In this document: in pieces, positions 1-5,352 of the stretch
Numbering within the stretch: the first letter of the stretch is position 1
Layout of the letters: each line of letters begins with the position of its first letter
From: Desulfoprunum sp.
GTDB lineage: Bacteria > Desulfobacterota > Desulfobulbia > Desulfobulbales > Desulfocapsaceae
Direction of reading: 5' to 3'
Length of the DNA stretch: 9,383 nucleotides
Assembly (NCBI GenBank): GCA_030696435.1
Contig: JAUYSF010000032.1
Location: 1 to 9,383 of the forward strand
Made by a program: the position numbers and the translations under genes
Notes under the pieces: generated by a model
Databases searched by the model: none
What the model was told of the DNA's origin: nothing
The model's input: the letters and a program-made list of their open reading frames with translations, nothing else

Positions 1-1
1 C

Positions 2-913
2 CAGTGTCCAGCCTGTGATCACGCAGAATGGCGCCCCATCTCTTGCGGCAACCGGCATTGCCCAAAATGCCAGAACCATAACACCAGCCAATGGCTTGAT
101 AAGCAGCAGAAAAAATTATTGCCGGTGCCGTATTTTATGGCAACATTTACCTTGCCACGTGAACTGAGACCATTGGCTTGGTTCAATCAGAAAACGGTTT
201 ATACGCTCTTGTTCAAGTGCGTTTCCGGCACCTTGAAAGACTTCGGCATGAACCCGAAACACCTGGGAGTGGAGATCGGCATGACGATGGTGCTGCATAC
301 AAACACCAGAAGTTTGGATTACCATCCCCATATACATGCGGTGGTTCCTGGAGGTGGTATTGATAGAAAGCGTGGATTTTGGAAAAAGCTTAAAGGAGAT
401 TATCTCTTTAACGGACTGGCGTTGGCAAAAGTATTCCGAGCACGTTTTTTGGCAGCAATAAAAGAAACCGGGCTGGCAATCCCTGACAAAATCCCGCAGA
501 AATGGGTAACGCACTGCGTTAATGTCGGCAGGGGGATGGAGGCCCTGAAATACTTGTCGCGGTACCTCTATCGCGGCGTGATCAGTGAAAACAATATTGT
601 TTCAAACCAGAATGGACAGGTTACATACACGTACATTGAGAGCAAGACTGGCGAGATAAAATCCCGCACACTCCCAGGCGAAGAGTTTTTGCATCTCATA
701 GTACAACATGTGCTCCCGAAAGGGTTTAGGCGAGTGAGGGACTATGGTTTTCTTCACAGTAATGCAAAGAAATTACTCTCTCTTGTCCAGCTGATTTTGC
801 AGGTCATCATTGAAGAACTTGCGTCACGTCCCAGGCCAGTTTTCAAGTGTCCTTGTTGTAAGGCTTCAATGCTGATTGTAGAATTTCGTAGGCATGTCAG
901 GAGTCCCGGGTAA
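2..913 (+). CDS. IS91-family Y2 (HUH) transposase, 5'-truncated by window edge
   Basis: The frame is open from base 2, so the start lies outside the window; 303 residues are visible. The N-terminal visible part is a zinc-binding region with Cys at visible residues 2, 5, 15, 20 and 23, including CGNRHCPKC. The HUH metal-binding motif follows as HPHIH (bases about 323-337). The two catalytic tyrosines are in YLSRY (bases 551-565), with the YxxxY spacing known for IS91 transposase. The product nicks and joins single DNA strands at oriIS and terIS during one-ended, rolling-circle-like transposition. The C-terminus carries another CPCC motif before the stop. IS91-type transposases are usually around 400 residues, so perhaps 70-100 are missing to the left. 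No frameshift is visible, so the gene may be intact. An internal TTG at 119 could be mistaken for a start, but the zinc ribbon upstream of it is in frame and conserved. Confidence 0.9.
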   Translation, partial: QCPACDHAEWRPISCGNRHCPKCQNHNTSQWLDKQQKKLLPVPYFMATFTLPRELRPLAWFNQKTVYTLLFKCVSGTLKDFGMNPKHLGVEIGMTMVLHTNTRSLDYHPHIHAVVPGGGIDRKRGFWKKLKGDYLFNGLALAKVFRARFLAAIKETGLAIPDKIPQKWVTHCVNVGRGMEALKYLSRYLYRGVISENNIVSNQNGQVTYTYIESKTGEIKSRTLPGEEFLHLIVQHVLPKGFRRVRDYGFLHSNAKKLLSLVQLILQVIIEELASRPRPVFKCPCCKASMLIVEFRRHVRSPG

Positions 914-1099
914 CTGCTCTATCCGGCGTAGCCTCAACATTCATTTGGGAAGGAGGAAGGTTGGCTTTATGAAATAACCGATTTTCTATGCCTATACAGG
1001 CAGAGGGACAAGTGCGTCCTGAGAAAAGTGCCTACCATTCGATTGCACTTCTGGTAAAATCCTCTAAAAAAGATATTTCCTTGTTATTACTCCGGGCTT
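914..1099. other. Non-coding stretch: IS91 right end plus possible remnant of a third cassette
   Basis: No convincing gene lies here. The left portion should hold the IS91 oriIS. The right portion, up to the R' core of attC2, should be the first bases of a third cassette that begins at the complement of base 1105 and reads leftward. On the minus strand only a 23-codon ATG reading frame is available before stops, so any cassette 3 gene has been cut off by the IS or lies beyond it. Confidence 0.4.
989..1002. repeat. Small perfect hairpin, candidate part of IS91 oriIS
   Basis: A 5-bp perfect inverted repeat (TGCCT / AGGCA) encloses the loop ATAC. A second weaker stem (GGGAC at 1005-1009 with GTCCT at 1016-1020, one G-T pair) follows. 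Hairpins near the transposase-proximal end are typical of IS91 and ISCR origins, and CCTATAC inside this one resembles a string I recall from ISCR origin ends. That resemblance is from memory and not checked. Confidence 0.3.
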
Positions 1100-1161
1100 G
1101 TTCAACCATGGATAAGATCGTGGATCGCTGCGCTCTCACAATCTATCCTTATTCGTTATGC
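1100..1161 (-). repeat. attC: attC2, integron recombination site of cassette 2
   Basis: Read on the minus strand, R'' is GCATAAC (1155-1161) and R' is GTTGAAC (1100-1106), a perfect fit to the GTTRRRY core. Between them, GGATAGATTGTG and CACGATCTTATCC pair into a stem with one unpaired base and one G-T pair, leaving a 14-base loop. This is the folded single-strand shape that integron integrases recognise. At 62 bp it is near the short end for attC sites. The cassette 2 stop codon lies inside R''. The crossover is between G (complement of 1106) and T (complement of 1105). Confidence 0.82.
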
Positions 1162-1645
1162 AAATTTTCTTATAATTCTCTTGCTTTCAGGAATTTCTTC
1201 CATAAGTTTTCGCAACTTTGACACACCAATATAACATTGACCGTTGCTTTGTTTCTTTCCTACATTTTCCCAGGCGAGAGTACCGGGGCCATTGTAAATT
1301 TCAGAATTGCTTCCATCTTTATTTATCTCTAAAACAATTAAATGTTCGGGCTCAGACCTAATAGCCACTTTGTTTGATTGTGTTGCCTTAATCTGGACCT
1401 CTATTCCTGTATTAGATTTTGCATCATGCTTTTCAGTTGATTCTTTATAGAGATCTAAATCATAATGATACGCAGCCAAAACTTCACCAATACTACCCAC
1501 CATATGGCCATCAGGAGTGAAGTGGCGACCAAACATTGACTCTAATTCAGAAACAATTTGATATATTTCACGTATTTTTAATGGTATTTCTTCTATGTGC
1601 TTCATGATATTTATATTCAGCTAAAATCATCTTTATCAAGCATAA
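1106..1645 (-). mobile_element. Integron gene cassette 2 (540 bp)
   Basis: The boundaries follow from the crossover points in attC1 and attC2. The first bases after the attC1 G are TTATGC, and the cassette's own R'' is GCATAAC, so on circularisation R' (GTTATGC) and R'' match perfectly. This independently supports both ends. The cassette carries one minus-strand gene, preceded by only about 40 bases and ending inside R''. Composition is AT-rich relative to the backbone genes. Confidence 0.82.
1156..1605 (-). CDS. DUF6998-like cassette protein, possible nuclease-fold domain
   Basis: The product is a 149-aa soluble protein without signal peptide or membrane segment. The central block, GRHFTPDGHMVGSIGEVLAA (residues 26-45), then HDA (60-62), VQIK (70-73), EPEHL and YNGPG, matches the pattern I associate with the DUF6998 family. 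The order of a Glu in a helix (E41), an Asp (D61) and a Q-x-K pair (Q71, K73) resembles a PD-(D/E)XK restriction-endonuclease-like site in which the usual E of E-x-K is Gln. Substrate and role are unknown. Biochemical activity is inferred, and the Gln could mean altered or lost catalysis. The start ATG at 1605 is used because an in-frame stop lies just upstream; no good Shine-Dalgarno precedes it, so expression probably depends on readthrough from Pc and upstream translation. The stop lies in the R'' core of attC2, typical of cassette genes. Confidence 0.75.
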   Translation of the reverse strand: MKHIEEIPLKIREIYQIVSELESMFGRHFTPDGHMVGSIGEVLAAYHYDLDLYKESTEKHDAKSNTGIEVQIKATQSNKVAIRSEPEHLIVLEINKDGSNSEIYNGPGTLAWENVGKKQSNGQCYIGVSKLRKLMEEIPESKRIIRKFA

Positions 1646-1728
1646 CGGTGAAATAACCTGCCGGCCAACGTGCTGCCCACCTTTTAAGAACGCGGCTATT
1701 TCCGGTCAGGTTTATTGACTTGTTAGCG
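1640..1728 (-). repeat. attC: attC1, integron recombination site of cassette 1
   Basis: On the minus strand, R'' is CGCTAAC (1722-1728) and R' is GTTATGC (1640-1646). The inner arms pair well: CCTGACCGG near R'' with CCGGCAGG near R', with one extra A bulged, and further pairing outward through an A/T-rich segment to TAAC. The single-base bulge is the kind of extrahelical base that sets strand choice in attC sites. The length is 89 bp with a loop of roughly 35 bases. The cassette 1 stop codon TAA is inside R''. Sequence and length differ clearly from attC2. Confidence 0.88.
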
Positions 1729-2166
1729 AATTTCAACGATTTCTTGACCGTTTTCAAACCATTTCAATTCAAGGTGTGGGGAAAAGGTAATTTTTAAACC
1801 ATGTTGGTACTGAAAAGGTCTATTTCTGTTAGGCGCGCTTGTGAAATCGATTAATTTTTCTTCGTCTTCAACATCTCCAGAATTCATTTTTATTTCAATT
1901 ACTAACAAATTGTTTGCGATTTCAGATTTTTCTCTTTTATGAATTACAATATCTGGTCTCTTGTATTTACCATGGGAATTATGTTTAGTATTTAATGCAT
2001 TCCCCATCTTGTTGTATTCACAGTCAATATCCCAGCCATGAAAGTAGTCCTCTAGGTAAAGTGCCAATCTATGGGCGGTCGCCCATTCCATTTTTTTATC
2101 GAGCAAAACTCGGTCGTTGATTTGGAGTTTTGCTATTGCATCTGAAACTTTTGATTTTGTCGTCAT
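1723..2166 (-). CDS. PD-(D/E)XK nuclease-like cassette protein (hypothetical)
   Basis: The product is 147 residues, soluble, with no signal peptide. An N-terminal helix region with WATAHRLALYLEDYF (28-42) is followed by WDIDCEYN (45-52), then RPDIVIH (70-76) and LLVIEIKMN (87-95). The spacing D72 ... E91-x-K93, with preceding hydrophobic strands, is the D...(D/E)xK signature of the restriction-endonuclease-like fold, and E27 could be the helix Glu. I recognise the general pattern from uncharacterised proteins common in cassettes and genomic islands, but cannot name a biochemical function. The ATG at 2166 has no good Shine-Dalgarno. It sits three bases after the stop of a 20-codon leader ORF that does have one, suggesting coupled translation. 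The stop codon lies inside R'' of attC1. Transcription should come from Pc near 2474-2502. Confidence 0.8.
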   Translation of the reverse strand: MTTKSKVSDAIAKLQINDRVLLDKKMEWATAHRLALYLEDYFHGWDIDCEYNKMGNALNTKHNSHGKYKRPDIVIHKREKSEIANNLLVIEIKMNSGDVEDEEKLIDFTSAPNRNRPFQYQHGLKITFSPHLELKWFENGQEIVEIR

Positions 2167-2169
2167 ATT

Positions 2170-2232
2170 TTATATCGATTCCAAATAACTGTATTGTAAG
2201 TGATTAAAATTTAGTATTTTTAACTTTTCCAT
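2170..2232 (-). CDS. 20-aa leader ORF upstream of the cassette 1 gene
   Basis: The frame starts at ATG (complement of 2230-2232) and encodes a 20-residue peptide beginning MEKLKILNFN, ending at TAA (2170-2172). A GAGG lies five bases before the ATG, a better ribosome binding site than the following gene has. Its stop is only three bases before the ATG of the 147-aa gene. By analogy with ORF-11 at attI1, which boosts translation of cassettes lacking their own ribosome binding site, it may work by translational coupling. This is inferred; a frame this short could occur by chance. Confidence 0.45.
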   Translation of the reverse strand: MEKLKILNFNHLQYSYLESI

Positions 2233-2270
2233 GTTGGCCTCAAATTTTGCCAAAAATCGGCGAAAAGTTA

Positions 2271-2283
2271 GTTTATGATAAAC
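2271..2283. repeat. Short palindrome in cassette 1 leader
   Basis: GTTTA and TAAAC form a perfect 5-bp stem around TGA. A second small stem (CCGA / TCGG around 2286-2295, flanked by runs of C and G) lies next to it. Together they could fold the leader RNA of cassette 1. No function is evident. Confidence 0.3.
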
Positions 2284-2306
2284 CCCCGAAGTCGGCTGGG
2301 GTGGAG

Positions 2307-2400
2307 CGCTAACGTTTAATATCCTGCAGCGGCTTTTTGGGGAGATTTAACCCGAAAAGGGCTACTGCGGCTTCTTTCTGGGAGAGGTTGTGCTCCCTGT
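2307..2400 (-). other. attI: attI region with R core site at 2307-2313
   Basis: On the minus strand the core GTTAGCG lies at 2313-2307, with the crossover between the G (2313) and the first base of cassette 1. The position, between intI and the first cassette, is the defining one for attI. Farther toward intI, two imperfect direct repeats share GCGGCTT (2329-2335 and 2367-2373, 38 bases apart); these might be accessory integrase-binding repeats like DR1/DR2 of attI1. A hairpin GGGAG/CTCCC (2380-2384 with 2393-2397) lies beyond. Only the core site is well supported; the outer limit at 2400 is arbitrary. Confidence 0.65.
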
Positions 2401-2663
2401 CTCAACTGCTTTTTTCTTTGTATCACGTGCTGGTAAAAAATTCCATGTAATAGAAATGTCAGAAATTCTCGTTATAGTAGTCCAACATTTAGACGGTGGC
2501 AACTGAATAAATGTTAGGAATGCTTCTGCAGTTTTTCGGAGATATAGCCCCGTTATAGCGCTGCGGCATAATATGAGATTTTTTTTGTCGTTGGACGATC
2601 AGGCGTACGGAAAGGAAGGGGAAAAGGCAAATTCCTGAGCCATTTTGGGAAATATCGCTTGAT
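2401..2663. other. intI-attI intergenic region
   Basis: Apart from the candidate Pc, I see no gene here. It should hold the intI promoter, but I found no convincing -35/-10 pair on the plus strand and no LexA-type CTG-N10-CAG operator of the kind that controls many integron integrases. A TATAAT at 2708-2713, inside the annotated intI frame, could be a -10 if translation starts farther downstream, but it lacks a recognisable -35. Confidence 0.5.
2474..2502 (-). promoter_or_regulatory. Candidate Pc, cassette promoter
   Basis: On the minus strand a -35 TTGCCA (2497-2502; five of six to TTGACA) and a -10 TACTAT (2474-2479; four of six to TATAAT) are separated by exactly 17 bases. It points from intI toward attI and lies about 160 bases from the crossover, where a cassette promoter is expected. 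It was called by eye, without experimental or scoring support. Confidence 0.5.
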
Positions 2664-4007
2664 ATGCGGCGCGGCCGCGAAGTCGGAAATAACAGAGGAT
2701 TGGTCGATATAATGAATGATAACGAGATGTTTCATGGTGGGGAGTTTGGGACGTTTTTGCTTGAAAGCACAATTGTCGCTTCCGGCAAGGAAAAATATCT
2801 GGTCCATTGGGTCAGAAAGTTCTTCGAGTACCGCAAGCAACTGCCGGATAGACTGAATTGGTCGGAACAATTGCCGCTCTTCATTCGTCAGTTGAATTCT
2901 TCCGGCAGCCACCATGATTGGCAGGTGCGTCAGGCCGATCAAGCGGTGCGGCTCTATTTCGTCAATTTTCTTGCCGCTTTTCCGGGACTTGCCGGTCCGG
3001 ACTCGGGGGCTGCGCCGTCTCTGGATGCTCCTCGCGGCCAGGCTGGACATCTGCAACGATTCCGGGAAGATCTCCGCCTGCGCAACTACTCACGGGGGAC
3101 GGAAAAGACCTATCTGAACTGGGTTCGCCAGTATCTGCGCTTTTGCGACGAGAGAAAAGTCGGCGAGGCCGTGGCCGTCTCCCCTGATCTTGTCCGTGAT
3201 TTTCTCGCCTTTCTGGCGATGCAGCGCAAGGTTTCGGCCTCAACCCAGAATCAGGCCTTCAGCAGTCTGCTGACCTTCTTCCGGCTCGTCTTCAACACCG
3301 AGTTGGGCGATTTGCAGCAGGCCGTCCGGGCGCGGACGGGCAAGCGTTTGCCCGTGGTATTTTCTGCTGAAGAGATCAGAGAGATTTTCAGGCATACCGA
3401 AGGGACGTCCGGCCTGATCCTGAAAATGATTTATGGCGGCGGGCTGCGGGTCAATGAGGGATGTCGTCTGCGGATCAAAGACCTCGATTTTGATCAACAA
3501 CTCATCAACGTGCGGGACGGTAAGGGCGGCAAGGATCGGACCACTTTGCTGCCAACCTCGTTGACCTCGGAGCTACTGGCTCATATCGCCCGAGTCATCG
3601 CTTTGCACAACCAGGATCTTGCCGAGGGCTATGGCTCGGTCTGGTTGCCTGATGCACTTGCCAGGAAGTATCCCAAAGCACCGCAGGAAAAGGCCTGGCA
3701 GTATGTTTTCCCCGCCGCAAACCGATCCATCGATCCGGAGAGCGGCACTATCCGCCGGCATCATATCAGCGATTCGGTCATCCAAAGGGCGATCAAACTG
3801 GCCATCGACCGTGCCGGCATCCGCAAACACGCCTCGGTCCATACCCTGCGCCATTCCTTTGCCACCCACCTGCTGCTCAATGGCATCGATATCAGACAGA
3901 TTCAAGAGCTTCTCGGGCATGCCAAAGTTGAAACGACGATGATCTACACGCATGTAATCAAAGACATGCGGAACCCGGTCGCCAGCCCTCTTGATGTACT
4001 GGGATGA
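2664..4007 (+). CDS. intI: Integron integrase (IntI-type tyrosine recombinase) with N-terminal extension
   Basis: This 447-aa tyrosine recombinase would recombine attI with attC and attC with attC. The catalytic residues are all visible: R262 (GGGLRVNE), K290 in the GKGGKD turn, H393-x-x-R396 (HTLRHSFATH), H419 (LLGHA) and nucleophile Y428 (TTMIYTHV). The IntI-specific insertion absent from XerC/D is present at about 322-375, with VWLPDALARKYP and DPESGTIRRHH, close to the class 1 enzyme pattern. IntI1 is 337 residues, and the excess here is an extra N-terminal region (about 1-125). That region contains a second copy of a core-binding-like segment: YLVHWVRKFFEYRK (45-58) resembles YLNWVRQYLRF (150-160). 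The start is uncertain: ATG at 2664 lacks a good Shine-Dalgarno, and ATGs at 2712 and 2727 are alternatives, the former with AGAGGA 12 bases upstream. The gene is divergent from the cassettes and convergent with dacB. Confidence 0.95.
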   Translation: MRRGREVGNNRGLVDIMNDNEMFHGGEFGTFLLESTIVASGKEKYLVHWVRKFFEYRKQLPDRLNWSEQLPLFIRQLNSSGSHHDWQVRQADQAVRLYFVNFLAAFPGLAGPDSGAAPSLDAPRGQAGHLQRFREDLRLRNYSRGTEKTYLNWVRQYLRFCDERKVGEAVAVSPDLVRDFLAFLAMQRKVSASTQNQAFSSLLTFFRLVFNTELGDLQQAVRARTGKRLPVVFSAEEIREIFRHTEGTSGLILKMIYGGGLRVNEGCRLRIKDLDFDQQLINVRDGKGGKDRTTLLPTSLTSELLAHIARVIALHNQDLAEGYGSVWLPDALARKYPKAPQEKAWQYVFPAANRSIDPESGTIRRHHISDSVIQRAIKLAIDRAGIRKHASVHTLRHSFATHLLLNGIDIRQIQELLGHAKVETTMIYTHVIKDMRNPVASPLDVLG

Positions 4008-4028
4008 GCACTGCTGCTCGAATTGAGT

Positions 4029-4053
4029 CCTGAACTACGAAGAGGCTTTCAGG
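4029..4053. terminator. Weak hairpin between convergent intI and dacB
   Basis: CCTGAA (4029-4034) and TTCAGG (4048-4053) form a 6-bp stem with a 13-base loop in the 53-base gap between the two convergent genes. No T-run follows on either strand, so a standard intrinsic terminator is doubtful. It is listed because this gap should terminate transcription from both sides. Confidence 0.25.
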
Positions 4054-4060
4054 TGGGAGG

Positions 4061-5281
4061 TCAGTGGCGCTCTGCGTGCACCTGGCGCAACAGGGCAAGC
4101 AGTTCGTCCCGGCTGTTTTCCCTCTGGTTGAGCATGATGACAAAGGGATCCGTGTCGTTGTCGTGCGGGAAATACCCGGCGTAACAATACACATCTGCCA
4201 TTGTCCCTGATTTCAACGGGATGCCATCTTTGCTCTTGAGTAGATCGGCATAGGGCTTGAACGTTTCGAGGACTGCGAGCATGGCGGCAGGGCTGATTTG
4301 ATCTTTTCGTGAGAGGCCGGAGCCTTCGATCATGATTATGGCCTGTTTGTCTTTGGGCCAGGTCGTGTTGATAAAGGCCTGCATCGCTTTGCGCCCTTTC
4401 TGCCAGGTGGCAGGCCAGCCATGGCGCTCGGCCCCGCAGGCCAGAAAGAGCTGGTTGGCCAGAAAATTATTGGAATACTGGAGGCAGGAGCGGACAAGAT
4501 CTTCAACGGGTTTTTCTGAAGTGTAGGTGAAAAACGGTTGCATACCGCCGGCAGTTCTGGCGGCGATGATTTTGCCGGTCACCTTGATGCCCTGCCGCTC
4601 AAACATGGCCTTGAAGAGCTCGCCGGTATAGCGCAGGGTTGCCGGCAGTGGATTGCGCGCAGGGAAGGATTCGCTGTTGAGTCGATATGTTCCCGGTGCC
4701 AGCCTGCTGCCGATTTCCTGCATGATCGGCAACCGAGGTGTTTGTTGTTCACCTGAGATAACCGTGTGGTCGGCCAGCACCGTGATCGGGATTGAATTGA
4801 AATTGACTGCCAGCGCGCCATTTGCGGCATCATAGGGATTCTGTGAGTTCTCGGTGCCGTCGGCCGGATCCTTGACCGAGAAGGCGCTTCCATCGAGGGC
4901 GATATCCCTGATCTGTTTGAGTCCCTGTCGCGCCAGTTCCTCGGCTATTTGGCTGACGGCGTCGCTGGTGAGATACGGGTCTCCCGAGCCTTTGATTGTG
5001 AGGTTGTGGTTTCTGTCGAGGAAAAAGGTGGTCTTGAAACGATAGTCAGCGCCAAGGGTCTTCAGGGCTGCCAGGCAGGTGACAAGCTTGATGGTCGAGG
5101 CCGGAACGAAGGCGACATCCATATTGTGAGAACGCAGGATTGCACCATGCGCTGTGACGGCATAACCGCCATGGGAGATCAGCTTCGCAAGCTCGGTCTG
5201 GCCGTGACCCTGCACCGGCAGGAGAAGAAGAGGGAGTAGCAGGAGGCAGACGCGTCTGAGAGGTTGCGAGAAGAAGGGCAT
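4061..5281 (-). CDS. dacB: D-alanyl-D-alanine carboxypeptidase/endopeptidase, PBP4 (peptidase S13) family
   Basis: A periplasmic penicillin-binding protein that trims or cleaves peptidoglycan peptides. From the ATG at 5281 it has 406 residues. An n-region with RR is followed by a very hydrophobic Leu stretch and a likely cleavage after VQGHGQ, so it is exported. The three active-site motifs are present in order: SxxK as STIK (62-65, nucleophile S62), SxN as SNN (270-272) and KTG-type KSGT (357-360). EGSGLSRKD near 319 is also typical of the family. I chose 5281 because it gives a normal signal peptide. A longer frame from ATG at 5353 overlaps the trpB stop as TGATG but would put 24 charged and Cys-containing residues and a strong inverted repeat before the signal. 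It is somewhat shorter than E. coli DacB (477). It is last of three co-directional genes and converges with intI. Confidence 0.9.
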   Translation of the reverse strand: MPFFSQPLRRVCLLLLPLLLLPVQGHGQTELAKLISHGGYAVTAHGAILRSHNMDVAFVPASTIKLVTCLAALKTLGADYRFKTTFFLDRNHNLTIKGSGDPYLTSDAVSQIAEELARQGLKQIRDIALDGSAFSVKDPADGTENSQNPYDAANGALAVNFNSIPITVLADHTVISGEQQTPRLPIMQEIGSRLAPGTYRLNSESFPARNPLPATLRYTGELFKAMFERQGIKVTGKIIAARTAGGMQPFFTYTSEKPVEDLVRSCLQYSNNFLANQLFLACGAERHGWPATWQKGRKAMQAFINTTWPKDKQAIIMIEGSGLSRKDQISPAAMLAVLETFKPYADLLKSKDGIPLKSGTMADVYCYAGYFPHDNDTDPFVIMLNQRENSRDELLALLRQVHAERH

Positions 5282-5308
5282 AGGGAAAAAAGAGCAGGTC
5301 GAAAATCT

Positions 5309-5342
5309 CCTCCTCTCTCCTGCCGGAACCGGAGAGAGGAGG
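5309..5342 (-). terminator. 12-bp perfect inverted repeat between trpB2 and dacB
   Basis: CCTCCTCTCTCC (5309-5320) and GGAGAGAGGAGG (5331-5342) are exact reverse complements around a 10-base loop. In the minus-strand transcript the hairpin forms 10 bases after the trpB2 stop codon and is followed by AGATTTTCG, only a short T-run. It may be an attenuating terminator or a processing/stability hairpin. Its 3' arm holds GGAGGAG, which looks like a Shine-Dalgarno but lies about 27 bases from the preferred dacB start. Confidence 0.55.
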
Positions 5343-5352
5343 CAGGTTGTCA

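Larger units (their letters stand above)
1..1012 (+). mobile_element. IS91-family insertion sequence, 3' part (left end outside window)
   Basis: The element is recognised from its Y2-type HUH transposase, which runs off the left edge. IS91-family elements transpose by a rolling-circle-like route and have a replication origin (oriIS) just downstream of the transposase gene, so the right end should lie within about 100-190 bases after 913. I place it provisionally at a CAAG (1009-1012), because IS91-type elements are known to use GAAC or CAAG tetramers next to one end, and because a small hairpin (989-1002) lies just before it. The exact right boundary is inferred and could be anywhere from about 950 to 1099. 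The element lies where the next integron cassette would be expected, so it probably interrupted the array. Confidence 0.6.
1646..2312 (-). mobile_element. Integron gene cassette 1 (667 bp), first in the array
   Basis: The cassette begins at TTAGCG just after the attI crossover (complement of 2312) and ends at the G of the attC1 R' core (complement of 1646). Its R'' (CGCTAAC) and the R' at its attI-side end (GTTAGCG) are exact complements, as expected for a former circular cassette. It carries a 147-aa gene and, unusually, a 146-base leader before it with a short leader ORF. Being next to attI it is presumably the most recently inserted cassette and the closest to Pc. Confidence 0.85.
1100..4007. 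mobile_element. Chromosomal integron: intI, attI, two cassettes
   Basis: All defining parts are present in canonical order: an integrase, a divergent cassette promoter candidate, an attI crossover, and two cassettes each ending in a foldable attC. The array probably continued leftward before the IS91-family element inserted. Neighbours are ordinary chromosomal genes and no transposon ends flank intI, which suggests a sedentary rather than mobile class 1-like integron. The two attC sites differ in length and sequence (89 and 62 bp), unlike the uniform repeats of large Vibrio arrays. Confidence 0.88.

Noticed and set aside
116..514. 132-aa minus-strand frame
   Set aside because: It is antisense to the IS91 transposase, covering its HUH region.
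988..1221. 77-aa open frame on the plus strand
   Set aside because: It crosses attC2 and the end of the cassette 2 gene, and its sequence looks random; the attC pairing explains this DNA better.
1100..1728. CRISPR-like repeats
   Set aside because: The repeated elements are attC sites with different sequences and no regular spacers.
2401..2712. LexA box controlling intI
   Set aside because: I looked for CTG-N10-CAG and found none; the lineage may use a different SOS motif, so absence is only weak evidence.
2553..3056. 167-aa open frame on the minus strand
   Set aside because: It is the complement of the intI N-terminal region and would cross the intI start.
2664..4007. XerC/XerD or phage integrase
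   Set aside because: The WLPDALARKYP ... RRHH insertion is specific to integron integrases, and attC-bearing cassettes are adjacent.
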